A DNA stretch of 64,000 nucleotides from Anisus vortex (lineage: Eukaryota > Mollusca > Gastropoda > Planorbidae), in NCBI GenBank assembly GCA_949126835.1, contig OX421500.1, positions 20,125,167 to 20,189,166 on the forward strand, written 5' to 3'. Shown here piece by piece: positions 32,101-46,618 of this stretch; the first letter of the stretch is position 1; every line of letters begins with the position of its first letter. The translations under genes and the position numbers were made by a program. The notes beneath the pieces were generated by a model. It had not been told where the DNA came from. It did no database searches and saw only the letters and a program-made list of their open reading frames with translations.

Positions 32101-35100
32101 ACCAGACTAGCTATGGCAGCTTAGGCCTTCAACAAACTTTGGAAAACTTTGGAATTTATCCTCTCTGCAGCTAAGAACAAAACTGGAACTATACAAGTCA
32201 AATGTACGCTCAGTGCTTCTCTATGCTGCAGAGACCTGAAAAACTAATACCAAAATCAAAAGCCGCCTCAAAAGGTTTAAAGGAAGAGGTCACCGACGTA
32301 TACTAAAGATTAACTGGGAAGACCATATCTCCAGCAGTGAAGTTTGCAGGAGAGCAGACGTAAACTTCATCACTGAAGAAGTTAGGAAAGGAAGATGGAG
32401 TTGGTTGGATCACGTTCTTCGCGTGGATAAAAGGAGGCTCCCAATCATTGCTTTGAAATGGACACCACCAGGAAAAAGGCGTAGGAGAAGACCAATGGGA
32501 ACTTGGAGAAGAACGATGGACGATGATGCAAAGGCCACCAATAAAACATGGCATGAAATCAGATGGCTTGCCCAGGATAGGGAGGACTGGCGGAACTTTG
32601 TTGCTGCCTTATGCTCCAGGAGAGCGATAAAGAATAAAATAGAGATTGTGCGGGTTTTGCTGATCTATGGAGAGTTAGAGGTTGACCCTGTTTTGTATGA
32701 TTTCCAATAGTTGTAAAACGTTATTCGTCTATTTGTTTTCTACTGTGGTTTTCCTATTTGCTTTCAGTTGCTCACTCTGTTGAGGGTTTGAAAGTAGGCC
32801 ATTTTTTATTTGTGTTGAAATCACTGTTATATTTGTGTCTCCATTGGTGTGGTCTGTTTTTGTGAGGACACGTTTGCGAGAAATAATCTAGGCTTAGACT
32901 TCTAGGAATCCACTCTTGTACCGACCTCAAATTCTCGGAATGGCTAGGAATAGTTTATTATTTCTCGTCTAGGGGAGTTCATGTTTAAATTAAAATTTTT
33001 ATTATGAGTTTTGTAGTGATACCATTATTTTCACCTCTCCTAGTATTAGGTCTGTTCCCCGCTCTCCTCCGCGAGTATTATAGACTAGGCAGTCAGTTTT
33101 TTTGTGCAGAGTTTTTGCAGTGTTTTGCAAAGTTTTCTGTAGATAGTTTCTTTTGAGTATGTTGGATGGACGCTTGTGTTGGCACTATTTTATTATTGCT
33201 GTAAATACTACATTTATTTTACATACTTTATCACCTGAATTAAATTATCAACAACATTTACACTTAAGCTTCCTCGTCAAGTTACTGTTCTATTTTTGTT
33301 TCATTGTTTATAATACGATAATATATCCTGAGTTTATGCCCATGACATTTAAGGAGAGTTCGTGTAATACTAAATATAAATAATAATAACCAACGTCTAC
33401 CCTAGGACTAACGAGAATTATCAACAACATTTACACGGCTCTGACCACAAGGGGATTGTGGTCGTAACAGTACCATTTGGTTGCGTTTTGAAACCCGTAG
33501 CATTTTTCTATTGGAGTTTCGCATTTATCAAACATTAATTTCGTCTAGGATCGCCGTTATGGTTTCCACGCCGCTTTTACATTTACAGTGACCTCGCCGT
33601 GAAGCTTGTCACTAAAGGAGTTATCCCCCATTGTTATAGAATGTGATATAACGAGTGTGTCGCGAATGTATATATTTAGAGAAAAGTTAGTGAACCAAGT
33701 AAAGGGAAAACAAATATATAGCTTGTATGAGTGTGTGGAATATGCAAGTTTAGATAACGTTTAGAAAATACAATATAAACAAGTAAAGGGAATGCAGGAA
33801 TACATATTTTTTTTTAAATAAGGGAGTGTTGCCTCAAACGATAAGGAAAAGGAAAGGTTCAGCGTTTGAAAGATACCCTTTTATAAGTAGCCGTAAAATA
33901 AAGTCAAACTGTTCAAAGAAAAAGAATTTGCGCGTAAGGATTAAAAGGAAAAGAAACAGCCTACGGAAAAGTGTTTTACTTACCGAATAAGAACGGCGGC
34001 ATTATCGGACAGCGTGTAAACCGGAAAACTTTCCAGAGATTATACCAACTCTTTCTGTCCAGTATCCGATACCCTGGAAGACTATATCTATTTTAATGCT
34101 TATTAGAAAGTCAAAGACTAATACGACTGAGTAAATGCAAGGGGAAGGTGTTGGGGAAGTATTAAAGGGATCCTCGCTGTATGACGCCAGTATGAGACCA
34201 AGGGGGAAGGGGGGTGGGCGGCCGGACTTCAAGGGCTCTACTTTCTTGGCCGGCGGTATCTCGAGGTTCGAAGTCAACGAATCCAAGCATGAATGCATCA
34301 TGTGTGACCTTGGCGTGTTCCGCCCGTGTGCGTGGTTTGACCACGAGGGGGAAGGGACAGGGTAGGCTACACGCCAGCCCGCAAGAAGATATACACGCAT
34401 GTAAGGATAATAATGATAAATGATAAAATTATAACATTAGCAACGATAATGGCAATATCATTTGAGAATATTGATATAAATATAAGCATAAAATGAATAC
34501 TGACAACGAATACGAAATGTAAATGTACATAAAATATGTTACATGTGCAAGAGTTAAATAATTAAGTAGAGATACTGATAGATAGATAGGTGCATTCTCG
34601 CTTTAATCATTCATTCAGTACCGTAGTGGCTATAATTGAAAGCAAATTTGTACAGGCGACGGCTAAGCGTAGATTAATCTTTATTAGAGTAGATTATATA
34701 CGAAATCTTCCTTAATTTCGTGTGGCGTTAATCTTGTTAGAGACACATCGGTCTCCGCCTTGTTGAGAGCCTTTCGTATGATAAGGGTCTGACTCAATAT
34801 GTGTAGACTTATTGCGTATTACTATTTAATATATACGCGGACTTGCACTAAGACAATCTCCTGGGATATTTAGTAGCGTAGCGACGAGGGGGGGGGGGGG
34901 GGGGAAAGCACATTCAGTTTCTCTTTACATTACTTGAATTTTATGCTTTTGTTATATTTGTTACACCTTTTGTATGTAAACATAATCTTTCTCAACTATT
35001 TCTTAATTAATATATCTAAACCATAAGTGTATTTTGCTAATCATTTGTAAACCATTTTCTTATAAAAAATAAATGATTTGCTAATTATTTCGAACGGGTT

Positions 35101-38100
35101 ATTTCAAAAAAACTGTTAAGAAAACAAGAGTAAAAAAATATAGGTTATAATTTGATGTAAACCTAATGTAATATCCTCAATTTTTTTTTACAATTTAAAA
35201 TAAGTTATCGGGGCAATTTAAATTACTTAAAACAATGGTTAACATTTTTGTATGCATTATAATTGCTAATAATTAATTCGCAATATTACATTACAATTAT
35301 GTTTATACAGATTGGTACATGAAAAAATTAAGTTTTTTTTTCTTTCATGTTGAATTTGTGGTTTAATAACAGTAAAGCTTTTCTAAGCCCTGTCTTACTT
35401 ACTTAATCCTCGTCGAACTGCAAGAGTTCAGAGACATGCTTTACATATAGATTAGGGGCATACGGAATGGAAATTTGCTCAGAAAAAAAAAGCAAAACAA
35501 TGTTCAACATCACAGATGCAAGAAATACAAACATTATAATGAACCAACAACAAATAGAAGATTTAAAGAATTTTTAATATCTGGAGACACCCTACTCGCA
35601 AACTGAAGCTGTTAGGCAGAAATACGTGCCATGATTTGGTTAGCAATGGCAAAGACTAAACAAAATCGTATCCAGCAAACACTATAATATACTCTCAACA
35701 AAGCTCAGGCTTTATAGAGCAATTTGGAAAGCCATTGTTCTATACTAAACAATGCTAGGAGCCATTAACAACAAACTGAAGTCTTTCTAAAATAAATGAA
35801 TGAAATAAATATATCAAATCTTCTAACTAGAACACAGAAATAATGAGTATGTCGGGAAAGAAATATCTTTAATTTCTGTACGTCAAGAAACTATTTCGGC
35901 AAAAATCAAGCGTCGCAAGCTAATATGGCTCGCTCATGTGTTGCGACATAATAACCTGCCAAAAACCATCCTCCAACGCACCGTAGTAGGTGTACGTTGG
36001 AGATGCCGTCAGCAGAAATGCTGATTCGACAATGTACAATATTCAGGGACGGATTTTCCTATAGACTATCAAGGCTTCAGCCTAGGGCCTCAAGATCAAG
36101 AGGGGCCTATATTCAAATTGTTAGCAAAATTTAAATTACATTATTCTAAAAACAGTGAACACTAAAACACTGGACCGAAAATAAAGAGAAATAAAACTCA
36201 ATAAAGTGAACTTACAATACAATGGAGTATTCTGCTCGGGCAGAATATTTATTCGATAGCTGAGTGATTGAATTTTACTTCGCTTTTCAAATTACACAAA
36301 TTGACTAATTATTGAGGTGTTGTATTTTTTTAAATTGAAAGTGCGGGTCTACATGAGGCTTCCTTGCGCTGGTCACTCTTTAAATTTAGTAGATCGTTCG
36401 GCTGTTGATTGTTGCCTTGATGCTGTAAATTGTTTTGGTGTTGTGAACACAGTTTTTATCTTTGTTTCGTCTTCCACAAAAAGATAGGCAGTTCTGAAAT
36501 CATATTTGAAACATTATTCTAAAGTGCCTAAATATTTATCAGACACTAGGTGGGAGGCACAATCAAAAGCTACAAAAGCTATTTTAGAAAACTACAATGA
36601 TATCATCGATGCACTCAATTATTTACATTCAGATAAATATACAAATGATTATACTAGATTGAGGGCCAACACTCTTTTAGATAAGAAGGAAGAATTGGAA
36701 TTCGTATTTATGTTCCATTTCTGGAATCGAATTCAGAGACATTTTTCAAGTATTAGTACTACTCACGTGCAGTTCCTTGTTACATATAAGGGAATTGCAT
36801 TTAAAACTCAATACGGTGTCAAGCATAGTCACATACGAAGCCCGCATAGAGAACTGGGCACATACTGCAAGTACATAAATACATGTTTAAAAGAGTGTGT
36901 GTGTACTTACCGGATACTCTTTTTTTAATACTGAACATAATGACATGAAATTTGCCACGAATATTCTTTGTGTTACTGTGATGAAGACTGTTAAAGTTTA
37001 TTTTATTTTTTTTAAATGACCGTCTCGGTCAGTTCGGTCAAAAAATGAAACAAAAAATAGAGATTTGTTTCATTTTTACAAAAAAAGAAAAAAAAAAGAT
37101 CGCATTGACAATATTTTTATGAGGTCATCAAAGCTTGCGCATGAACTTTTGAATGACGGGAAAATTTTAATTCAGCTTTAAATTGTCGGAATTAAGTGTC
37201 ATATCCGACTTATTCAAATGGTAATTGAATATTTAGTTTATCCCGTTCAGAGAAACGGGCACATATATGCTAGTAGAATATAAAACTAATGTGTAAGATA
37301 GATACTATGGTATGTCATATAAATACTATGGTAATTTTTTTTTTACTTGAACTATTCAAGTGTCTTGGTGACGCTGGTGCTATAGAACAGATCATAGAGG
37401 GGATGAAAATCATTTCCAACATGGGAATCAAGAACAATGATAAAGTAAGTTCATTTGTCAATATTTTACGTGTATTATGTTACTTCAATCTAATTTTTTT
37501 TTGCGGGATTAATTGGACCTAGACGATTAGCATGATGTCAGGGCGTCACCTGATTTTTTAATGTGACTTATATATTAAGTACTTACTAAATTATTTAAAA
37601 AACAAATGCACATATTTTATTTGAAATATATTATATAAAACAATAGGTAATAGTGGAGAACAGCGGCCCCACGCAGAACTAAGTGTTCTAAAGAAATTTT
37701 ACTGAAAATTTTTGCCTGGAGCTATTGCTTAGTGTCTAATGAACAACGGAAGATACTTTTCACAATAAATTTTTTGAAAAAAAAAAATTTACGACAAAAA
37801 TACGAAGATTTTATATGAAATATTAAAACGACACCCGCCATTTTTTTTTTTTAGTAATGTGACGTCACTAGAGTTTTAATACTATCACTTTTAATCGAAC
37901 CTAAAATAGCTCCAGCAGTTTAAATTTTCAGTAAAATTTCTTTAGAACCGATATAAAAATGTATTTAAAAACCTAAAAAAGCATTAAAAGATCACTTTCA
38001 TACCTTTTTAATATGAAATAAAACAAAAAATCGTCTACATCTTTACAGACATGTCGCCATTTCTTGTCGCCTTCGATGATGCATTATGGGATACAATATC

Positions 38101-41100
38101 GCATTTGCGATGTGACGTGCAATATGCCATGTTGGCCAAAAAAAAGCCAAAATATTTTTTTTTCAAAAATAAAAATACTACATATCCATCCTTAACCTAG
38201 AAACTAACCCTGACCCTACTGATCCCTAAACCCTATATCTAGAGACCCCTAACCCTAACCCTGATCCCTAACCACTACTGACCCCTACTGACCCCTAACC
38301 CTAACCCTGACCCCTAACCCCGATCCCTAACCCCTACTGACCCCTACTGACCCCTAACCCTAACCCTGACCCCTACTGACCCCCTACTAATTCCTACTGA
38401 ACCTACTAAACCTAAGGTATAGCCAAATAAAGAATTTAAAAAAAAAGCGCAAAATATTTTTTTGGCCACAAAATGGCGGTTCACTTTTTTTAGGACCTCG
38501 TGCACAGCATAGCATCATGGGATAAGTATAGCATCATGGGATATTAACAAAAACACAAGGGGACGTAACAAAGTTTTATTTACAACAAAAAATTTCACAA
38601 AACACTCAAAATTAACAAAATTTCTAAATTAAATAAAAAAATACAGAAATGCAATCGTTAAATGAAACCAACTGTTTTGTAATCAGGGCAAGTAGACCTT
38701 TAATTTGATATATGACACACGAAAATATCTCGTGGGGTCCGTGTTCTCCACTATTAATAAAACAATATATTATATAATTACTGTGCATTTGTTTATATGT
38801 TTTTATATATATTTTTTCTATATGGGCGCCTAGGCCATTAGACCGATCAACACAAAAGTTAAATTCATAAATTCGAAATGTGCACCAAAATAAATTTTTA
38901 TTATATAAACACTATTACAATAATAAACGTAGGCCTATTACTAATCACCGTATGTTAAAGTAAACAGAGCGCCATTTCGAATGATGTCCTTTTGGAATGC
39001 TTTTAAATTAAGTGTGTTTCGGGACCGGGTTTTCCCGTACTGCGCAATATTATTGCCTACTTTTTAAATTATTTACTTTTTTATTGTTTGTTGTAGAGAA
39101 CGATGGAAACCAAATTTTTAGTTTCGACCGAAAACGAACCCATACCGAATATTATACGTTGGCTTATGGCCGAAACCGAAGCCGAAACCCTAATTTAAAC
39201 TACAACTTCGGCCAAAACCGAAAAAAAAAACGAAAATGCGAAACAAATGATTTCAAAACATTGCTCATTTATGTGTAATTTTAACTAGTTTATGGGCACT
39301 CTATTTGAGTAAACCAAAGATTAAATAATCCGTTATTATTAACTTCTGTTTTCTTTTTCACATAGGGGATGCTAATATCCTGTTTTTTTTTCAAAACTTA
39401 TTTTCGGTTCTCTAAAATATATAATATTGTTTTACCTATTTTCGGTTCCCCCTCTCCGCCCCTAGGCAAAGTAAGTTATAGTCTGGAAAAGACAAATTTG
39501 CATTGTTTACTAAAAAAAAATTCGTAGGACCATTGATCCTTACATGGTGGTGAAATCTTTAACAAACAAAAATTGTCGAGTTGATTTTGGATGAGCAGAA
39601 GTCAATAATTCTAAATAGTCTACACGAATTACTGTACATTTGGCAAGGGTATTTTCGTAAAAAACAAAAACAGTCACGCATGGGCAAAGGTGAAGGTAGG
39701 CCTATGTGTGTAAGGTATCAACACTTACTCCCAGAAAGAGAAAAACTAGCGATTGGTAATAGTAGTATATTTATAAGTACAGGATCTAGGATTTGTAGTA
39801 TATTTATTAGTGCAGGATTTATGATTGGTAATGTGACGTAACTTTGCTAATTTAGTGGCGTAGCCAGGATTTCAACGTAGGAGTCATTAGTGCAAGTCGG
39901 GGGGATAGATCAGATTCTATAAAGTGGGTTGAGGCAAATAGTGCAAAGTGTGGGTAGGTACTCAAACTTTTAGTATGTACTGAATGTAACCTCGCAAATA
40001 ACGGTCCTGGGATCAAACCATTTCAAGCTCGCTAGCTAATGACCTGAATGCAGAAAATCGTGGCTAGTAGTATTAGTAACCAGTGGAACCAGGGCCCCTA
40101 ATCGAGAGAGTATTGGTATTATGACTTCTCCATATAGGTCTGTGGGCATTAAAGTATCCCATAAGTATTATTGGAGGTGGAAGCTCTTTAATGAGATTAT
40201 CCTATTTTGAATATATTATTGTTTGATCTGGTGGAATATAAATTGAGCATATAGTTACTGGTTTTATTAATGTAAATCTTATAGCCACATCTTGAATGCA
40301 GGTATTAATTTTAATCCTCCTATGTAGAATATTCGTTGCTATGAATTTTTGTTTATAATTATATGGTGATAAGCGGTATAGCCACGCAAGTCAAATGATT
40401 ATGTATTGAATTTTATTTCTTGTTTACAAATTGCTATAGAATCGGTATAGGTTATAATGAGTTGTAAATCTGGAGTATTTTTTTAAAGTCCTTTGCAGTC
40501 CCATAGTAGAATATTCTTATATTATGAATTCATATCCAATAATTTTTATTTGTATTATAAGAAAAATAATTTAAATTTGGATTAAGGAGGGTTGTTATAA
40601 TATTATTAGATTGTGCTTGATGTGGTATCTGTTAAGTGCTAAGATATGATAAATCAATAATAAATATAGTTAATAATTTAAGTATGATATATGGTCAAAG
40701 GGAAGTTATTAATATAATCAAGTCAAATATTAAGAAGTACGAGTTATCTCAGCTTGATGTCGAATGATTGTGTAACAATTGTCATTCTATTAAAAAAATT
40801 GTAGTTTTTGTAATGCGCAATTTGTTCCGATTAAAATTGCGATGTTAGATTTTTTTCTTGCTTCGCACGAGACTCTTGAAATTTGAAAGATAGATTAATA
40901 ACGTGTATTTGAATAAGATCGTTAGTTAACTTCTTGATTTCACTGTAGAAAGTCGCAAATAATTGCGAGTTTTTGGATGAAGTATTGGACTTAGTAAATT
41001 TCTTTATTATATTGATTATGAATTGTATTCTGATGTGATGAGTTTAAAAGCGAATTAAAACTATGTGCTTCAGACAAGTGTTGTGAAATATATACATTAT

Positions 41101-41641
41101 AAAATTGTTGTCTATGTGATTAAAAATTAAGCAAGAACAAACCCGAAGAAGTTAAACTAAAAAATTGACTGGCCACTATGAGTAATTAAAATAGAGTGGA
41201 ACGAATAAATATATGTTTAATGGCCAAAAAAAATAAACCATTAACAGTAACTTCCTTTTCTTTAATGTGACATGTTTGCTCTATAATTATGTTTAAAATT
41301 TCTGAGCGTTTTGTATCCTATTTTATTGAATTTTTATATTGTTAATTTATTTCATTCTATAAATTTTTGTAATAAATCTATGTATATACATAAATCTATT
41401 TGTAACAAATAACTATTTGTTTAACTATTCAGCGCTGGAAAGTAATTTTTGAAAACTCAAGCAAAATACTCTACCATATTGCCAAATTTACAGAGAGCAG
41501 ATATCATTTTCAGCAGGCAAAAGCAGTACAGGTAACTGTTAATACGTGAATCGGTTGTGGCCAAAGCCATCAGTTTAGACAGTTTTCTCATTTACAAGTC
41601 GTTTCGCACTTTTGTAAAAAGAGTTTTGTTGGTCGAACATA

Positions 41642-41673
<32 letters not shown>

Positions 41674-44600
41674 TGGCACTAATGATGATGTGTCAATGTG
41701 ATTTGAAGTTCAAGCCAAACTGAGTCATTTTTGTGGGGTAATTGACATATTTCAAAAGTGCGCATGTAATAAATATAATTAAAATTTACGTAAGTCTAGA
41801 AAAGTACCAAAAATTATTCGATATACATCCAAAAATATCATATAAATCTGATATATCAATATGCAAATCCAAACATAGTTTACATGATTTCAAACAATTA
41901 TATTAAAGGGTTAAACAAAGGACTGTATTGATTAAAAGGTTATTCCATTCTGGTCATGCAATGCAAAGTGTGACGTCAGTAGGAGCTCACTCTTTAGCTT
42001 CCCTCCTTTTTATTAACTCCCGTTTGAACTCGTGTGCTCGTTGTCTTATTTTTAGAACTTTAACATTTTCTGATTGGTCAGAGTAATCATGGGCATTTTA
42101 GTGTGTTCTCCCCATGGTGTGAAGTTAAGAGTTAGTGATAGAGAAGCTGTTGTGGTGACCACTAGAGTGTGCAGACTGCTTTGTTTTTTGAAAGAGTTAT
42201 GTTTTAAATAACTTGTACCTCTGTGGTTAGTTGTAAGTTATTAAAGCTTGTTTTTTTATGGGTTTATAATGAAGAATGATGTTGAACTCTAAAGCTACTG
42301 AAGATTACCACTTTTTTTAAAGAAATCAATAAAAAAAAAGAATACCTAGATTAGACGTAGACTAACAAAGCCAACGAATTTTTTTTTTAAATAAATGAAG
42401 AGCGGGTTAAAAAGTAGCACACAGTTTTAATTAGTATTCACATTTTAGCTTATCCACGGCCTAAACATGTAATATAGTAAACCGTCACATTTTTAATTTA
42501 GTGGAAAAAGAGAGAGATAGCACTTTCAATTTCTTTGATTGTTATTGTTCTGTTTATTGTTAAACAGTAAATTGAAAAAATAAATAAATTAAATTATTAT
42601 TTTATTATTACGGCAAATCTTTATTAAGGGTTGGTAGTCAGTAGAGAGCTCTTTTTTTTTATTTGTGCACGCATCATGATAATTTTTGGTATATAGATAG
42701 TACGAGCAGGTCCGAGTAAGAATACCTTAAAAAAGCACATTTCTGATGGCTGTGATAGAAATGGCAGCCATTTGGGATATTTTAATTAACGATTTACCAT
42801 GCACAAAAAATTGTATAACCTTGATTATTTATCAAGATAATGAATTGCAATTTAAAGGAAATATTTATAAGCTATATCTTTATAACATTTTGTGGATGAA
42901 ATTGGGATAAATTGATAAATAAAATTTATAGGAATTTTTTCGTAAAGCATATGAAAAAAAAAGATGCAAAATTTTTAATTGAAATTTAATTTAAGGAAAA
43001 CTATAACTCGTATAAAAAATTCACTCTGTAACTATGATTATTAACATGTACTAAATGTATGTTACAAAGTTTTGTGCATGTTTTACAGTTCTTCATGAAA
43101 CTAAAGGATGCTGGAAATTCGTCTGATTTCAGTATGCTTTTGCCTTATATTGTTGATGAAAATGAATATGACATAATAGCAGATCAAAAGGGTATGTTGT
43201 TTATCAAGTCTATCTATTATATTCTTTAACTTCTTTGAGTTAAAGGATTTTAACATTTTTATGCCCGATGTACCATAGTTATATTTATTGTAACGTTGTG
43301 ACGGAGGATAATGTGGATAGCAGGCTACACGATGTCTGGCGCCCAATTGGAGTGAGAAGACTCCGGGCAACGGTACTGTTCCTGTGGCCACTGTATACCC
43401 GTACTACACTCTTGTCTGTAAATGGTACCTTCCTGTCACTGTATACCCGTACTACACTATTGACTTGTGTGTAAATGGTACCTTCCTGTCACTGTATACC
43501 CGTACTACACTATTGACTTGTGTGTAAATGGTACCTTCCTGTCACTGTATACCCGTACTACACCATGACTTGTCTGTAAATGGTACCTTCCTGTCACTAA
43601 GCAATAAATAAGATAAGTTAGCAACACCAAAGACGGGAGAGGTCAGCACGGTGACCAGAGAAGAGAGGTAAATCGAGCGGTAGAGAAAGAGATTGTTTTT
43701 GTGTAGTGTGTAAGATGGTTGTGGAGATCTGAAGGATAGTGTGTTCAAATAGAGGTTGATGTTGAGGGAAGGTGAAAGGAAATGTAAAAAAGTAGAGCAA
43801 AGTACCCGTCGGACCGAGTTGATCCATAAGTCCGATGAAGCAGCGTTCACCAGTTTCTGTGGCCAAGGCATACTAGGTGATTGTGTGGCCAGCACCATGC
43901 ACAGCCGCCTTTACTTTACCCCAACTAAGGTCAGGTACCCATGAGAGCTGGGTAGACTCAGGAACACCCTCCAGACCCGAAAAAAAAATACTAGCCTGCA
44001 CTAGGATTCGAACCCGGGACCTTCGGCTCGCTAGTCGAACGCGATGCCGCTCGGCTACCGTGCCCCATAATGACGTCATACGACAAGCTTTTTCTCTATT
44101 GCGCTAATGCAGGGGTCTCCAAACTTGGTGATTTCGGCTTCAAAGTCACGCCTCCAAGTGTTTCTTCCTAAATGTGATTTTCGACTAATTTCTTGAAAGA
44201 GGGTCACATATATTCATTCTTTTTTAAATGGATTAATAAATTTGTTTACAAAGATTGGTCACTATGTGTGTTGTTACGAAACGTAAATTTATACATTGTA
44301 CCATAATTAAATGAATACTAATTGCATAATAATTGGATTAGTAATGATAGAAATTATTTCATCAGCCAAGGCCGGGGGTTTTTCATACTACGTCACAAGA
44401 CGGTGGACGATTTCAACGTTGCTGGTAATTGTACTCGGATACCCAATCGCACACTCATATTGTATTATATTTCATCTATTTACATCCGCCATGATGCAAT
44501 TTATTGTCTTGTATTCGGTTATGGTATCGTATCGACCTATATCATAAACCCAGAAAAATCAGTCAAAGATTTCGTCAGTTCATTCGGCATCTCTAGACAA

Positions 44601-46577
44601 GCAAGACGTATTGTTCTATGCTCTGATATATTATTCTTAAAGATTTATACTACATAGATTTAAATATTGTTTAACCATTTGTTTTAATGATATTCCTAGT
44701 CTCTTGAATATTGGATAAATATTTCTTATCTTCGGATTATGTGCTATTCTTAACCATTTGTGTAAATATCATTTTTCTATTTGGATTTTACGTGAGGATT
44801 ATGTGATTAAACCAATAATACGTTTGTTTATCCTACAAACTCAATTTATATCAGTTCTTCACGTTTCGGTATTGTGTATGTTTTATTTATACTACAATAG
44901 TAATTTCCAACATTACGCAATAACAACACGACACTTGCTGTGTATTCGAGCCAACATAAGTATACACCTGAGTAAATCAAATAAACTCTAATCAATGTTA
45001 TAAAGAATGCCAGGGGATATTTTGAATTAGGACCAGCCTACGACTACACTAAACTAATATCATAATGAACTTACAATGATACAACCAATTGAATCAGTAA
45101 TTATGATAACTACAAGACAACGTAATAAATAACATTTTCAGCAACTGAAAGGGAGCTCTAGCCAAGTGGATAATACAGTCTACAATTCGGTACTTATTAT
45201 TCTAAAGTCATCTACTAATTAATAATTATCTACAAAAAGATAACAAAATCTGGCTTGTCATTTAACTTGAAAAGTATATCAAAGCGACTTGACCAGTGCA
45301 ATACTAAAATTATCTATTACGGCATATATGACAGTGCTTAGCTGACCACTGATATATTGCCTATGTAATAAGAATCGATAACTCGTCTTGGGATTTCTTA
45401 TCCTAGAGAGTAGTGCCGTAATAGTGTCAAATTGTGTGAGCTGAAGATAGCTTTGAACAAATGTATAACAAGTTCAATAATAAAATAATTTTAATTATAA
45501 AAATAAAAAAAATGAAGGAAAAAAATTATATACATATTTATTACATATCATATCCATATATAATTATATGATATACACCATATATATATATATATAAGAT
45601 AGATAGATACATATATAACAGATATATAGATAGATAGATATTAATAACTTAACCATAGAATGATTTGTTTTCTCAAAAAGATTTGATTCTTGACATGATC
45701 TATTTTCTCAACGTCTCATTTGAAACTGTTCAATCTGAGTCACCTGAACTAATGGTGACACTCCGTCTTTATAAACGATGGGAATTTATTCGGTGTTTAT
45801 CTAAACTGGCTGTACATGATTCAAACAAATCAAAGGTAAGTCATATATCAACGCATTAACAATGCAAATATTATTAGTTCATTATTTGTTCATGTTTTTC
45901 AAATATATTTTCATATTAAAAAGTTTCATAATGACATTTTCATATCGTGTATTAATAGATTATAGAAAAGGGAGCACTTGTGGAGTTCGCAAAAGTGTTT
46001 CCCTGTAATGACGTCAGAGAAGTTCGAAACGTCACAGAATGTTTGTGGACTTTAGCATTTGACAAGAATGTACGTCAAGCAATAAAGGATGCACCAGGAA
46101 TTGTATCTTCATTGGAAAAGCTGAAAGACTCTGATGATACTGAGATTAGAAAAAATGTTCATGGTGTGCTTTGGATGGTCGATGGAAAAAATGACGATGA
46201 AAAAAGTAAAGATTTATTTTCTATCTTAATCTGAATCATTAATCGCACATTAAAAGAGCTTATGTGTATCTCCTTATTGCTAAAGTTAATCTATTTTCGG
46301 ATAGTCCTATATTAATCATATCTGCCTATATTCTATATGCAACGCATTTTAATAAGAACATGTTTTTAAAGTTTTATTCTGACCTCTCTGGTCACAGTAA
46401 TAAGCTAAAACGGCATTCCACCGGACATGCGCAATCCTAAGGAGAAAATAATACATTTTACAAGCCTAAAAGCAATGCATTTATCAAGCTAAAAATTGTA
46501 ATTGAAAAAAAAACAGTCCCGAAATGTAGTTTTACAAATCATTAAAAAAAAACGCAGGTATTTCTTTTATGAAATTT

Positions 46578-46618
<41 letters not shown>

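Noticed and set aside
32918..33474. GTACC as target duplication of repeat copy B
   Set aside because: The left GTACC lies inside sequence shared with copy A, so it is coincidental.
34002..34400. Overlapping ORFs on both strands near a GC-rich island
   Set aside because: Open frames on both strands reflect composition; no recognisable protein family.
36036..37114. ACAATATT as target duplication for the hAT at 36044
   Set aside because: The right-hand match near 37106 is not preceded by a matching inverted end and LINE sequence does not resume after it.
38195..38405. CRISPR array or telomere
   Set aside because: Irregular short units with no constant spacer length, inside a transposon in an animal genome.
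43542..43898. 118-aa and 82-aa minus-strand ORFs
   Set aside because: They run through the minisatellite and SINE tail.
43991..44066. Functional tRNA gene on the minus strand
   Set aside because: A and B boxes are present but the acceptor ends do not pair and a SINE body follows; it is a SINE head.
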